The notes: generated from the letters alone by a model not told the origin. A stretch of DNA of 58,634 nt from Pantoea sp. BAV 3049 (GCF_009765445.1 NZ_WHOY01000031.1:2078522-2137155); one strand, 5' to 3'. Shown: positions 24,674 through 34,085, counted from the stretch's first letter. Numbers and translations are program-made.

Positions 24674-24922
24674 ATGGCAAGACGATACGAAATTTACTCA
24701 GCGTTCAGCAGCGCCATATGTTACGGAACTCCGCGCGGCCAGACTGTGCGTGCCTCTGACTTCGTGCGTGAACTGGCATCGTTCAACCATCATTGGACGC
24801 TGCAGGAAGCGGCAGAGTGGATAGGTCGCTACCAACTTAGTTTCCGGCTCTATGCAGAGCACCCGGGCGGTGACAAAGAGTTTTTCCTGATGAACATGGG
24901 CAGAGTACAAAGGGGAGGTTGA
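24674..24922 (+). CDS. Small SOS-controlled prophage protein of unknown function
   Basis: An 82-residue protein with ICYGTPRGQTVRASDFVREL, HHWTLQEAAEWI and FFLMNMGR segments. I remember similar small proteins in enterobacterial prophages, sometimes loosely named after DNA polymerase V, but know no proven function. RBS GAGGTGAG is strong, and a LexA box lies just upstream. The next gene starts one base after its stop, so both are one operon. Confidence 0.7.
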   Translation: MARRYEIYSAFSSAICYGTPRGQTVRASDFVRELASFNHHWTLQEAAEWIGRYQLSFRLYAEHPGGDKEFFLMNMGRVQRGG

Positions 24923-24923
24923 T

Positions 24924-25244
24924 ATGGGGTTTCCAAGTCCTGCGACGGACTACACTGAAGAACGTCCGAACCTGAACGCGATATGCCGCATCAGTCCCAC
25001 ATCGCTGCTTTATGAGCATGATGGCGACATCTACGTTATTGACCGGGCGGTGGCACCCGTGCGCGGAGAGGAGTTCCTGTATGAGCTGTGGGGTGAGTGT
25101 GGGCTGGGCAAGATGATGGGCAGGTCGTTAATCACCAGTGACGGCGATTCCCTGGAGGGGAGTGTGCTGGAAGAGGTGATCACCCTGGGTGCGGTGATGT
25201 TCAAGATACGGCCGCTGCATGAAGACAGCAGGCCGATTATTTAG
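24924..25244 (+). CDS. UmuD'-like protein lacking the catalytic serine segment
   Basis: A 106-residue protein. It begins GFPSPATDYTEERPNLN, matching UmuD from just after its self-cleavage site (GFPSPAADY). Later DGDIYVIDRAV parallels UmuD DGDLLIVDSAI. The stretch between, which in UmuD holds SGDSM with the catalytic Ser60, is missing. A GK pair stands near the position of the second catalytic residue, Lys97. So it resembles an already processed, inactive UmuD', and may bind a polymerase or RecA without self-cleavage. It is coupled to the SOS gene upstream and convergent with the integrase. Confidence 0.65.
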   Translation: MGFPSPATDYTEERPNLNAICRISPTSLLYEHDGDIYVIDRAVAPVRGEEFLYELWGECGLGKMMGRSLITSDGDSLEGSVLEEVITLGAVMFKIRPLHEDSRPII

Positions 25245-26398
25245 CCGACCTTCTCATCAATCCAGTCAGCCCACCACTGCATCATTTCGCGTCGCTTTTC
25301 TAGATACTGCGCATGATTATAAATTCCACGGATGGAGCCACTGTCAGTGTGCGCCAGCTGGCGCTCAATAGCATCATGAGGCCATTCGTGCTCGTTCATG
25401 ATCGTGCTGAACTGGTGCCGGAATCCATGACCGCTGGCAAGTCCTTCATAGCCGATCTGCCGTATAACAAGCAGAACAGCATTTTCGCTTATAGGCTTCT
25501 TCTTGTCGTTTCGGCCAGCGAATACAAAATCTGAAATTGACGATGTGATAGGGCGAAGTGTTTCGAGAAGCGCAATTACCTGATCCGACATTGGCACAAT
25601 ATGAATGCGACGTCCTTTCATCACTTCCGCGGCAATGGTGATCGTCCTGGTTGCAAAGTCGATGTTCGCCCATTGCATGGACCGTAATTCTTTCGTGCGC
25701 AACGCTGTATATTGCAGAACCTGTGTCGCTATACGAGAAACGATACTGCCAGAGTAACCAGCCAAAGCACTGTTGAAAGCTGGTATCTGATCTGCAGGCA
25801 GGAAAGGGTAGTTCTTCTTTCTGTATCCTTTCATTGCATCAGCCAGATCTGGAGCCGGATTATATTTGGCCCTCCCGGTGACAATGGCATATCTGAAAAC
25901 CTCCCCGCAGCGCCGCCTAGCCTTATTGGCCCTTTCCATTGCGCCGCGTTCTTCAAACCTTCTGATCACCTCAAGTATCTTCATCGGTTCGATTTCATTG
26001 ATTTCCAGACCGCCAATCATTGGCAATATGTCATCCCTGAACATGCGTGATAGCTCGTCTGCATAGGCAGCAGACCAAACCTGCTTTTTATGCTCGTACC
26101 ACTCCTGATAGATAGCCCCGAAGGAGTTATCTTTAACCGAATTTTTTTTCGCTTTCACCGGATCAACGCCAGTAGAAACATCCTTTCTTGCCAACCATGC
26201 CTTATCCCTTGCTTCCTGGAGAGACATCAGAGGGTATTTCCCTACGGTAAGAACTTTTTCCTTCCCTTCAATCTTGTAGCGTAACTGCCAGACTTTCTTA
26301 CCTGACACCGGAACGAAGAGGTACAGTCCGTTACTGTCCAGCAGGCGATATGGTTTTTCCTTTGGTTTGGCCGCGTCGATCTGCTTTATGGTCAGCAT
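25241..26398 (-). CDS. int: Tyrosine-type prophage integrase
   Basis: A 385-residue P4-type integrase. The N-terminal DUF4102 arm-binding domain (KPYRLLDSNGLYLFV, LTVGKYPLMSLQEAR) precedes the core-binding and catalytic domains. Catalytic residues visible are Arg in TALRTKELR, His-x-x-Arg in HGFRHQF, and the C-terminal Tyr in the GIYNHAQYLEKRRE segment. It recombines phage and host DNA at the adjacent tRNA-Arg gene, 160 bases upstream of its start. Its stop overlaps that of the convergent SOS operon by a few bases. Confidence 0.93.
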   Translation of the reverse strand: MLTIKQIDAAKPKEKPYRLLDSNGLYLFVPVSGKKVWQLRYKIEGKEKVLTVGKYPLMSLQEARDKAWLARKDVSTGVDPVKAKKNSVKDNSFGAIYQEWYEHKKQVWSAAYADELSRMFRDDILPMIGGLEINEIEPMKILEVIRRFEERGAMERANKARRRCGEVFRYAIVTGRAKYNPAPDLADAMKGYRKKNYPFLPADQIPAFNSALAGYSGSIVSRIATQVLQYTALRTKELRSMQWANIDFATRTITIAAEVMKGRRIHIVPMSDQVIALLETLRPITSSISDFVFAGRNDKKKPISENAVLLVIRQIGYEGLASGHGFRHQFSTIMNEHEWPHDAIERQLAHTDSGSIRGIYNHAQYLEKRREMMQWWADWIDEKVG

Positions 26399-26558
26399 GG
26401 GTAAAATTCCGGTGGGTAAAATTATTTACTCGTTTTTTACCCGCCGAAGAGGGCGGCTGTCAATGAACTAATGCGAACTATGGCGAACGATATATTTTCA
26501 GGAGTATTAGATTTGCTGGTGTTTTGCGAACTATAGCGGAGGGTTGCGAACCGTCAGA
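26399..26558. repeat. Attachment-site flank with integrase-type repeat sites
   Basis: Between int and argW are repeated short elements: GCGAACTATGGCGAAC (26473-26488), TTGCGAACTATAGCG (26524-26538) and TTGCGAAC (26544-26551). Near the int start are GGGTAAAAT (26399-26407 and 26414-26422) and the inverted TTTTTTACCC. Such repeats fit arm-type integrase or excisionase sites. The crossover core should lie in the 3' end of argW; its partner copy is left of the window. Confidence 0.5.
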
Positions 26559-26633
26559 TGGTGTCCCCTGCAGGAATCGAACCTGCAACTAGCCCTTAGG
26601 AGGGGCTCGTTATATCCATTTAACTAAGGAGAC
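26559..26633 (-). tRNA. argW: tRNA-Arg (anticodon CCU), prophage attachment site
   Basis: A 75-base tRNA with encoded CCA. Acceptor GTCTCCT pairs with AGGGGAC (one G-U). The anticodon loop CTCCTAA gives CCU, and the T-arm contains GGTTCGATTCC. The sequence is nearly that of E. coli argW, a known prophage integration gene next to yfdC. The prophage joins at the 3' end and restores it. Confidence 0.95.
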
Positions 26634-26642
26634 AGCGCGGGC

Positions 26643-26671
26643 AGTATAGCGCGTTTCCAGCCACAGATTAA
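26643..26671 (-). promoter_or_regulatory. Predicted argW promoter
   Basis: On the minus strand TTAATC (-35), a 17-bp spacer and TATACT (-10) end ten bases before the mature 5' end of the tRNA, followed by a GC-rich stretch typical of stable RNA promoters. Confidence 0.5.
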
Positions 26672-26892
26672 GCACTTACCTGCTTGACTGCTGGTTTTGT
26701 CATCAATTTCCACTCAGTTTCCTCTTTCCTCTCCCCCGGCGCAGCTTGTCTTTTGCTGCTAAACCCCGCCGGCAAAAACGTCCTTTTTCGTGATACTTGC
26801 GCTGGATCAATATCCGTATAAAAACTGAGGGCTAGTGTAAGGCAACGTAAATCAAGTTTTTTGATTGGCATAATTCCTGAAGGAGTAAGAGT

Positions 26893-26994
26893 ATGTCCCT
26901 GAAACTGTCACTTACAGTGATCACCATAGTCTGGCTGGGTTATGTGGCGTTTGCCGGTACTTATTACGTCAGTACATTTAACCTGTTCAGCTAA
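26893..26994 (+). CDS. Small single-span membrane protein, 33 residues
   Basis: ATG 26893 follows AAGGAG at ideal spacing and encodes a 33-residue protein, almost all one hydrophobic helix (LTVITIVWLGYVAFAGTYYV). It looks like one of the small inner-membrane proteins of enteric bacteria, though I cannot assign a name. It stands alone between argW and a tandem-repeat array. Confidence 0.6.
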   Translation: MSLKLSLTVITIVWLGYVAFAGTYYVSTFNLFS

Positions 26995-27062
26995 GCGTAT
27001 TGGCAACTGACGCGATTATCACTTACGCCAGTTGCCACACTAACCGCCAGATCACTATTCTG

Positions 27063-27135
27063 CTGCAACCTGCAACCTGCAACCTGCAACCTGCAACCTG
27101 CAACCTGCAACCTGCAACCTGCAACCTGCAACCTG
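27063..27135. repeat. 7-bp tandem repeat, ten copies
   Basis: CTGCAAC is repeated ten times without error from 27063 to 27132, followed by a partial CTG. It lies between the small membrane protein and the 3' end of yfdC. The perfect copies suggest a variable-number locus. Confidence 0.95.
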
Positions 27136-27174
27136 AACGGCGTTCTGCTGCTTATCTCCCTTATTCGCCTGTTC

Positions 27175-28071
27175 CTACTCCTTTTTCGCTTTAGCTTTTG
27201 CCTCAGCTTTTGCCTCAGCTTTTGCCTTATTACTCATATCATTGCGGATCTGCGCGTGACTAATCAGCGCAAAGATGAACGTTCCGCCGATGATATTGCC
27301 CGCCAGCGTAGGCAGGGCGAAAGGCCAGAGAAACTCATGCCAGCTGATGACACCGTTAAACACCAGGTAGAGAATTTCAACCGACCCCACCACGATATGC
27401 GCCAGATCACCCAACGCAACCAGCCACGTCATCAGGATGATTATCCAGATTTTCGCCGCACCGGCGGAAGGGAACATCCACACCATGGTCGCGATGATCC
27501 AGCCGGACACTACCGCATTGGCAAACATCTCGGCTGGTGTATGTTCCATCACTTTCTGACTGATGCCGACAAAGGCTTCCCGCGTGGCATCGTCGAAAAT
27601 CGGCATATGGGTAAACGCGAGAGAAGCCAGCGCTGTGCCGATCAGGTTACCGCCCAGCACAATGCCCCACAGGCGAAGCAGCAACAGCATATTGCTGCCG
27701 GTCGGTTTATGCATGATCGGTAAAACCGCGGTGACGGTATTCTCAGTGAACAGCTGCTGGCGGGCCATGATTACGATAATAAAACCAAAGGTATAGCCGA
27801 GGTTTTCCAGCAGGAAGGCGCCGGGGACGCCCTCCAGGTTGACCTGAAAGATGCCTTTCGCCATCAGCGAAGCCCCCATCGACAAGCCAGCCGCAATGGC
27901 GGAGAACAACAGGGCCAGTCCGTCCCTTTCCAGCTCTTTCTCACCCTCCTGACGAATATGCTCATGAACGGCCGCTGCGCGGGAGGGCAGAGACTCCTCA
28001 TTTATCTCAATTTCTTCACCTTGTTCACTTTCTTTGCTATCAACTTCGACTTGATCATTTTTGTTATTCAT
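27175..28071 (-). CDS. yfdC: YfdC, formate/nitrite channel-family membrane protein
   Basis: A 298-residue FocA/NirC-type inner-membrane channel protein with six predicted spans. GLSMGASLMAKGI and GNLIGTALASLAF match the family, which moves small monovalent acids, but the YfdC substrate is not established. Residues 1-55 are a charged cytoplasmic start. The end is a Lys/Ala/Glu tail made of a 12-bp DNA repeat. RBS AAAGGAG precedes the start. The neighbourhood argW-yfdC matches E. coli. Confidence 0.88.
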   Translation of the reverse strand: MNNKNDQVEVDSKESEQGEEIEINEESLPSRAAAVHEHIRQEGEKELERDGLALLFSAIAAGLSMGASLMAKGIFQVNLEGVPGAFLLENLGYTFGFIIVIMARQQLFTENTVTAVLPIMHKPTGSNMLLLLRLWGIVLGGNLIGTALASLAFTHMPIFDDATREAFVGISQKVMEHTPAEMFANAVVSGWIIATMVWMFPSAGAAKIWIIILMTWLVALGDLAHIVVGSVEILYLVFNGVISWHEFLWPFALPTLAGNIIGGTFIFALISHAQIRNDMSNKAKAEAKAEAKAKAKKE

Positions 28072-28320
28072 ATGCTGCTCCTTTAACCCCAGCGGTCATT
28101 AGCACCTTAAGCGTAGCGGGTTTCAGGATTTCGGAAATGTAAGTAAGTTTCAGAATTAAGGTAACAAACCTTTAACTGAGGTGGCTTTTTTGCAGCCATC
28201 TCTGCAATCGATCGGCATAATGCAGACAACTGAAGCAGTTACGGTATGCCTGCGGGCTGCGATGAACTGATTTCCTGTGGTACTATTTCACCCATCATTA
28301 ACAAGTGTGACCCTGATCCG

Positions 28321-28938
28321 ATGCTGGAAGCCAACAATCTGACCTGTGTCCGTGATGAACGAACGCTGTTCAGCGAACTCAGTTTTACCGTTTCAGCGGG
28401 CGATATTGTCCAGATTGAAGGGGCGAACGGGGCAGGGAAAACCTCACTGCTGCGCATCCTCGCAGGCCTGAGTCACGCCGAACAGGGTGAGATACTGTGG
28501 CAACAGCAGCCAATCCGGCAGCAGCGCGAAACGTACCATGCGGCGCTGTTGTATCTGGGGCATCAGCCGGGTGTGAAAGCGGTATTAACCGCCAGAGAAA
28601 ATCTGCATTTTTTCCATGCCAGGCATGATGAGGAGGCTCTGTGGCAGGCGCTGGAAGAAGTGGATTTAACCGGTTTTGAAGACGTTGCTGTGGCTCAGCT
28701 TTCCGCCGGGCAACAGCGAAGAGTGGCGCTGGCGAGGTTATGGTTAAGTGATTCGCCGCTGTGGATCCTCGATGAACCGCTGACGGCGATTGATAAATCC
28801 GGCGTGGAAAAGCTGATGGCGCTTTTTAACCGCCATGCCGATAACGGTGGCGCGGTAATCCTGACCACTCATCAGGAATTACCTTCCGCTGAGCGCACAG
28901 TTCGCAAACTTCGCCTGACCTCTTCGGAGGTAGTCTGA
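28321..28938 (+). CDS. ccmA: Heme exporter ATPase CcmA
   Basis: A 205-residue ABC ATPase of cytochrome c maturation. Walker A is GANGAGKTS, the signature LSAGQQRR, and Walker B LWILDEP. With CcmB and CcmC it releases heme-loaded CcmE. ATG 28321 is chosen because it aligns with the known start (MLEA...); an in-frame ATG at 28246 would add 25 unrelated residues. Its TGA overlaps the ccmB start. It is the first gene of a nine-gene operon. Confidence 0.93.
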   Translation: MLEANNLTCVRDERTLFSELSFTVSAGDIVQIEGANGAGKTSLLRILAGLSHAEQGEILWQQQPIRQQRETYHAALLYLGHQPGVKAVLTARENLHFFHARHDEEALWQALEEVDLTGFEDVAVAQLSAGQQRRVALARLWLSDSPLWILDEPLTAIDKSGVEKLMALFNRHADNGGAVILTTHQELPSAERTVRKLRLTSSEVV

Positions 28939-29597
28939 TGCTCTGGCGTGTCCTGATGCGCGAATTACGTATTGCTTTTCGAAGTGGTTCGGAAATTATT
29001 AACCCTTTGTGGTTTTTCCTGATCGTCATCACTCTGTTTCCGTTAGGCATTGGGCCTGAGCCAAAATTACTGGCCCGAATTGCTCCGGGGATTGTCTGGG
29101 TGGCTGCGCTGCTCTCTTCACTGCTGGCGCTGGAACGGCTTTTTCGCGACGATTTTCTTGACGGTTCGCTGGAACAACTGCTGCTGTTACCCACGCCGCT
29201 GCCGATAACAGTGTTGGGTAAAGTCGCTGCCCACTGGGTGGTGACCGGTTTGCCGCTGCTGCTGCTTTCTCCGCTGGCTGCGCTGCTGCTTTCACTGGAT
29301 TTCGCCAGCTGGCGCGCCATTGCGTTAACGCTGTTATTAGGTACGCCCACGCTGAGTTTTCTCGGCTCTATCGGGGTAGGGCTGACGGTAGGGCTGCGAC
29401 GGGGCGGCGTGTTACTGAGTTTGCTGGTTCTGCCGCTGGCGGTGCCGGTGCTGATTTTTGCCAGTGCGGCGATAGATGCGGCGGGCATGGGATTACCGAT
29501 TGACGGCTATCTGGCCATTCTGGGCGCGATGCTGGTGGGCAGTGCCACCCTTGCGCCTTTCGCGACCGCAGCGGCGCTGCGCGTCAGCGTGCATTAA
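28938..29597 (+). CDS. ccmB: Heme exporter membrane protein CcmB
   Basis: A 219-residue inner-membrane protein with six hydrophobic segments, the permease partner of CcmA. Conserved parts are RELRIAFRSGSEIINPLWFF and ALERLFRDDFLDGSLEQLLL. The length matches the enteric family (about 220). It overlaps ccmA by one base. Confidence 0.95.
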   Translation: MLWRVLMRELRIAFRSGSEIINPLWFFLIVITLFPLGIGPEPKLLARIAPGIVWVAALLSSLLALERLFRDDFLDGSLEQLLLLPTPLPITVLGKVAAHWVVTGLPLLLLSPLAALLLSLDFASWRAIALTLLLGTPTLSFLGSIGVGLTVGLRRGGVLLSLLVLPLAVPVLIFASAAIDAAGMGLPIDGYLAILGAMLVGSATLAPFATAAALRVSVH

Positions 29598-29656
29598 CAA
29601 AATACTGATAAAAAACACCAGAACGCTTTTTCTTTATTTATGTGAGCAAAATAATA

Positions 29657-30400
29657 ATGTGGAAATGGTTACACCAACTGGGCAAGCCCGATCGGCTGTA
29701 CCGGATATGCGGTCAGCTGGTGCCCTGGTTTGCGGTGTCAGGCATCGCGACGCTGCTGCTGGGCTGGGTTTGGGGATTTGGTTTCGCCCCGGCCGATTAT
29801 CAGCAGGGCAACAGTTATCGCATCATGTATATCCATGTTCCGGCGGCAATGTGGTCAATGGGGATATACGCTTCAATGGCGATAGCCGCATTCACCGGCC
29901 TGGTCTGGCAGTGGAAAACCGCCGATCTGGCCGCTGCTGCAATGGCTCCGGTTGGCGCAGTGTTCACCTTTATTGCGCTGGTCACCGGGTCCGCCTGGGG
30001 TAAACCAATGTGGGGAACCTGGTGGATCTGGGATGCGCGCCTCACTTCCGAGCTGGTGCTGCTGTTCCTGTATATGGGCGTGATCGCGCTCTACAGCGCG
30101 TTCGATGACCGCCGCATGGCCGGTCGCGCGGCAGGGATCCTGATCCTGGTGGGGGTGGTCAACCTGCCGATCATCCACTATTCGGTGCAGTGGTGGAACA
30201 CGCTTCATCAGGGCTCCTCCGGCATGCTGCAGCAGGCCATTGACCCGAGCATGCGCTCACCGCTGCGCTGGTCGATTCTCGGCTACCTGCTGGTTTTTAT
30301 CTCGCTGACGCTGATGCGCCTGCGCAACCTGATCCTGTTCACTGAACGCCATCGCCCGTGGGTGGCCGACATGGCAGCAAAAGGGGAGCGTAAAGCATGA
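29657..30400 (+). CDS. ccmC: Heme transport/maturation protein CcmC
   Basis: A 247-residue membrane protein with the Trp-rich periplasmic WGKPMWGTWWIWDARLTSEL motif that binds heme and loads CcmE. ATG 29657 aligns with the family start (MWKW); a GTG at 29642 is also possible. It overlaps ccmD by four bases (ATGA). Confidence 0.95.
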   Translation: MWKWLHQLGKPDRLYRICGQLVPWFAVSGIATLLLGWVWGFGFAPADYQQGNSYRIMYIHVPAAMWSMGIYASMAIAAFTGLVWQWKTADLAAAAMAPVGAVFTFIALVTGSAWGKPMWGTWWIWDARLTSELVLLFLYMGVIALYSAFDDRRMAGRAAGILILVGVVNLPIIHYSVQWWNTLHQGSSGMLQQAIDPSMRSPLRWSILGYLLVFISLTLMRLRNLILFTERHRPWVADMAAKGERKA

Positions 30401-30627
30401 CACCAGCCTTCTCATCCTGGCAGGCCTTCTTCGCCATGGGCGGTTACGCCTTTTACGTCTGGCTGGCCGTGGCCTGCACGCTGATAGCCCTCGGCGGCCT
30501 GGTGCTGCACACCGTTATCCAGCGCCAGCGGCTGCTCGGCGAAATTCGCCAGCGTCAGTCGCGGGAGCGTCGCATCCGTGCGGCAAAAACAAAAAAAGTG
30601 GCGAGTAAGACAGGAGAGTTACAGTGA
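30397..30627 (+). CDS. ccmD: CcmD small membrane protein
   Basis: A 76-residue protein with one membrane span ([21 protein letters not shown]) followed by a basic cytoplasmic tail. It stabilises the CcmC-CcmE complex and is needed for release of holo-CcmE. Its position and overlap on both sides confirm the assignment. Confidence 0.92.
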   Translation: MTPAFSSWQAFFAMGGYAFYVWLAVACTLIALGGLVLHTVIQRQRLLGEIRQRQSRERRIRAAKTKKVASKTGELQ

Positions 30628-31115
30628 ATACCCGTCGTAAAAATCGCCTGATGCTGGTGATAGCGGTGTTAGTTGGCCTCGGGCTGGCCACTTCTTTGGT
30701 GATGTATGCGCTGCGTTCCAACATCGACCTTTTCTACACACCCAGTGAAATTCTGAACGGCAAGGGCGAAAACCATGAAAAACCGGAGCCGGGCCAGCGC
30801 CTGCGCGTCGGCGGCATGGTGATGCCCGGCAGCGTTAAACGTGACCCAAACACGCTGCAGGTCTCTTTTAAATTGTATGACGCCAACGGCGTAATCAGCG
30901 TCAGCTATCTCGGCATCCTGCCCGATCTGTTCCGTGAAGGGCAGGGCGTGGTGGCGCAGGGGGTGCTTGAGGACGGTAACCTGGTCAACGCCAAAGAAGT
31001 GCTGGCGAAACATGACGAAAAATATACGCCGCCGGAAATTGAGGATGCGATGAAGCAAAATCATAAGGGGCCGCAGTCGGCTTACCAGACTTCTCCCCAG
31101 GGAGGCCAGTCATGA
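30624..31115 (+). CDS. ccmE: Periplasmic heme chaperone CcmE
   Basis: A 163-residue protein with an N-terminal membrane anchor and a beta-barrel periplasmic domain. The heme-binding His is at residue 130 in KHDEKY, as in E. coli, with Tyr four residues on. It carries heme from CcmC to CcmF. It overlaps ccmD and ccmF. Confidence 0.96.
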   Translation: MNTRRKNRLMLVIAVLVGLGLATSLVMYALRSNIDLFYTPSEILNGKGENHEKPEPGQRLRVGGMVMPGSVKRDPNTLQVSFKLYDANGVISVSYLGILPDLFREGQGVVAQGVLEDGNLVNAKEVLAKHDEKYTPPEIEDAMKQNHKGPQSAYQTSPQGGQS

Positions 31116-33070
31116 TGCCGGAGATAGGCAGTTTCCTGCTGTGCCTGGCTCTTGCGCTGTCACTCCTGCTCAGTATTTACCCACTGTGGGGTGCCGCGCG
31201 TCAGGACCCGCGGCTGATGGGACTGGCACGTCCGCTGAGCTATGCGCTGTTTGCCTGTATTCTTGGGGCTTTTATCGTGCTGGTGCATGCGTTTGTGGTT
31301 AACGATTTCAGCGTGGCCTATGTGGCAACCAACTCCAACACGTTGCTGCCCGTTTACTATCGCATCGCAGCCACCTGGGGAGCGCATGAGGGTTCTCTGC
31401 TATTGTGGCTGTTGCTGCTCAGTACCTGGACGCTGGCCGTGGCGTTGTTCAGCCGCGGGATGCCGCGGGACGCCATTGCCCGCGTACTGGCGGTGATGGG
31501 GATGATTAACCTTGGCTTCCTGCTGTTTATCACCCTCACCTCCAATCCGTTTACCCGCTCGCTACCGGACTTGCCGATTGACGGCAGCGATCTGAATCCG
31601 ATGCTGCAGGATATCGGCCTGATCTTCCATCCGCCCCTGCTGTATATGGGCTATGTCGGCTTCTCAGTGGCCTTTGCCTTTGCTATCGCTTCGCTGATGG
31701 CGGGACGACTGGATACCGCCTGGGCACGCTGGTCCCGCCCGTGGACTACCGCGGCGTGGATCTTCCTGACTATCGGTATCGTGCTGGGTTCTGCCTGGGC
31801 TTATTATGAGCTGGGCTGGGGCGGCTGGTGGTTCTGGGATCCGGTAGAGAACGCCTCCTTTATGCCATGGCTGGCGGGCACTGCGCTGATCCACTCCCTG
31901 GCGGTAACCGAAAAGCGTGGCACCTTCAAAGCCTGGACGGTATTGCTGGCGATTACCGCATTTTCGCTCAGCCTGCTGGGCACCTTCCTGGTGCGTTCCG
32001 GCGTGTTGGTTTCAGTGCATTCATTTGCTTCCGATCCCTCGCGCGGCATGTTTATCCTCGCCTTCCTGGTGATTGTTATTGGCAGCTCGCTGCTGCTGTA
32101 CGCCGTAAAAGGCAGCAAGGTCCGCAGCCGGGTGCAAAATGAAATCTGGTCGCGTGAGTCCTTCCTGTTGGGTAACAACGTTCTGCTGATTGCCGCCATG
32201 CTGGTGGTGCTGCTGGGGACGCTGCTGCCGCTGGTGCATAAACAGCTTGGCCTGGGCAGTATCTCCATCGGCGAGCCGTTCTTTAATACGCTGTTCACCT
32301 GGCTGATGGCACCGCTGGCGCTGATGCTGGGAATCGGGCCTCTGGTGCGCTGGCGTCGTGATGAACCGCAGAAGCTGTGGAAACGTCTGGGCGTGGCGCT
32401 GGTGGGCACGCTGGTGCTGTCCATCGCGCTGCCATGGCTGATGCAGGACCGTATCGAAGCGATGACCGTGGTCGGTTTGCTGATGTCGATCTGGGTGATT
32501 TTCCTGACGCTGATGGAGCTGCACGAGCGCGCCACGCATCGGCACAATTTCTTCACCGGGCTGCGCCATCTGTCGCGCAGCCACTGGGGTATGGTGCTGG
32601 GCCATCTGGGTGTTGCTGTGACGGTGATCGGCATTGCCTTCAGCCAGAATTACAGCGTGGAACGCGATGTGCGCATGCGACCGGGCGATACGGTGGATAT
32701 TCAGAACTATCACTTCATCTTCCGTGATGTGCATAACCTGCAGGGGCCGAACTACACCGGCGGCGTGGGAATTATTGACGTCACGCGCAATGGCAAACAT
32801 GAAGCCACGCTGCATGCGGAAAAACGCTATTACAGCGTGGCGCACACCATGATGACCGAAGCGGCCATCAATGGCGGCTTCACCCGCGATCTCTATGCGG
32901 CGCTGGGAGAACAGCTGGAAGGGGACTCCTGGGCCGTGCGTATTTACTACAAACCTTTTGTGCGCTGGATCTGGTTCGGTGGCGTCTTTATGGCAGTGGG
33001 CGGCATCTTCTGTCTGTTTGACCCGCGTTACCGCTCACGCAAGAAAGCGCAAAAGGAATGGGCATCATGA
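31112..33070 (+). CDS. ccmF: Cytochrome c heme lyase subunit CcmF
   Basis: A 652-residue polytopic membrane protein with the WWD segment [21 protein letters not shown] around residue 235 and conserved periplasmic His residues. It ligates heme to apocytochromes together with CcmH and CcmI. The length is usual for the family. It overlaps ccmE and ccmG. Confidence 0.96.
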   Translation: MMPEIGSFLLCLALALSLLLSIYPLWGAARQDPRLMGLARPLSYALFACILGAFIVLVHAFVVNDFSVAYVATNSNTLLPVYYRIAATWGAHEGSLLLWLLLLSTWTLAVALFSRGMPRDAIARVLAVMGMINLGFLLFITLTSNPFTRSLPDLPIDGSDLNPMLQDIGLIFHPPLLYMGYVGFSVAFAFAIASLMAGRLDTAWARWSRPWTTAAWIFLTIGIVLGSAWAYYELGWGGWWFWDPVENASFMPWLAGTALIHSLAVTEKRGTFKAWTVLLAITAFSLSLLGTFLVRSGVLVSVHSFASDPSRGMFILAFLVIVIGSSLLLYAVKGSKVRSRVQNEIWSRESFLLGNNVLLIAAMLVVLLGTLLPLVHKQLGLGSISIGEPFFNTLFTWLMAPLALMLGIGPLVRWRRDEPQKLWKRLGVALVGTLVLSIALPWLMQDRIEAMTVVGLLMSIWVIFLTLMELHERATHRHNFFTGLRHLSRSHWGMVLGHLGVAVTVIGIAFSQNYSVERDVRMRPGDTVDIQNYHFIFRDVHNLQGPNYTGGVGIIDVTRNGKHEATLHAEKRYYSVAHTMMTEAAINGGFTRDLYAALGEQLEGDSWAVRIYYKPFVRWIWFGGVFMAVGGIFCLFDPRYRSRKKAQKEWAS

Positions 33071-33624
33071 ATAAAAAAATCCTTTATATCCCGCTGGTAC
33101 TGTTTCTGCTGCTGGCGGCTGCGCTGATGTGGCAGCTGACGCGCAACGCAAACGGCGACGATCCCACGCTGCTGGAATCCGTCCTGGTGGGCAAACCAGT
33201 TCCGGTCTTTAAGCTGGAATCGCTCGATCAGCCCGGCAAAATCTACGACCAGTCGGTGCTGACCGATGGCAAGCCCATTTTGCTGAACGTCTGGGCGACC
33301 TGGTGCCCGACCTGCCGCGCGGAGCATCAGTACCTTAATACTCTGGCGACGAAAGGCGTACGGGTAGTCGGCCTGAACTATAAGGACGATCGGGGTAAAG
33401 CCATCAACTGGCTGAATACGCTGGGAAATCCTTATGCGCTGAGCCTGTATGATGGTGACGGTATGCTGGGGCTGGATCTGGGCGTTTACGGCGCACCGGA
33501 AACCTTCCTGATCGATGGCAAAGGGATTATTCGCTATCGCCACGCCGGTGATATGAATGATCAGGTGTGGAACAGCGAAGTGAAGCCGTTGTGGGATAAA
33601 TACAGCAAGGGGGCCGGAGCTTGA
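33067..33624 (+). CDS. ccmG: Thiol:disulfide interchange protein CcmG (DsbE)
   Basis: A 185-residue membrane-anchored periplasmic thioredoxin. One N-terminal span precedes the fold; the active site C80-P-T-C83 lies in WATWCPTCRAEHQY, and the cis-Pro region is GVYGAPETF. It keeps the apocytochrome CxxCH motif reduced. ATG 33067 overlaps the ccmF stop (ATGA). Confidence 0.95.
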   Translation: MNKKILYIPLVLFLLLAAALMWQLTRNANGDDPTLLESVLVGKPVPVFKLESLDQPGKIYDQSVLTDGKPILLNVWATWCPTCRAEHQYLNTLATKGVRVVGLNYKDDRGKAINWLNTLGNPYALSLYDGDGMLGLDLGVYGAPETFLIDGKGIIRYRHAGDMNDQVWNSEVKPLWDKYSKGAGA

Positions 33625-34085
33625 AACGCTGCCTTATTTTGCTGGCCACGCTGCTGCTCGCTTTCAGTGCGCTGGCTGACAATATTGATACCTATAAATT
33701 TTCTTCGGTGGATCAGGAGCAGCAGTACCGTCACCTGACCGGATCGCTGCGCTGTCCGAAGTGCCAGAACAACAGCATTGCCGATTCCAATGCGATGATC
33801 GCCGGGGATATGCGTCTTAAAGTCTATGAGCTGTTGCAGAGTGGCCAGACGCCGGATCAGGTAAAAGCCTATATGGTGGCGCGTTACGGTAATTTTGTGA
33901 CTTACGAGCCGCCTGTGCTGCCTTCCACCCTGATCCTCTGGGCCGGTCCGGCGCTGTTTGTCATTGTCGGCGCGCTGGTCATCATCCTGCGCAGCAGAAA
34001 ACGTAAGCTCACCGGGTCCGATCTGGACACGGAGCAGCAGGCGCGGCTGGACGCGCTGTTAAAGAATAACGGGAAGCGATCATGA
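33621..34085 (+). CDS. ccmH: Cytochrome c maturation protein CcmH (thiol-reductase part)
   Basis: A 154-residue protein with a signal peptide cleaved near ALADN and the LRCPKCQ redox motif, then one C-terminal membrane span and a basic tail. It corresponds to the N-terminal part of E. coli CcmH; the TPR part is a separate gene here. Confidence 0.94.
   Translation: MKRCLILLATLLLAFSALADNIDTYKFSSVDQEQQYRHLTGSLRCPKCQNNSIADSNAMIAGDMRLKVYELLQSGQTPDQVKAYMVARYGNFVTYEPPVLPSTLILWAGPALFVIVGALVIILRSRKRKLTGSDLDTEQQARLDALLKNNGKRS

Noticed and set aside
26668..26871. Minus-strand 67-codon ORF upstream of argW
   Set aside because: It has a fair ribosome site, but the composition is not protein-like and it runs into the argW promoter. 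Left out for lack of support.
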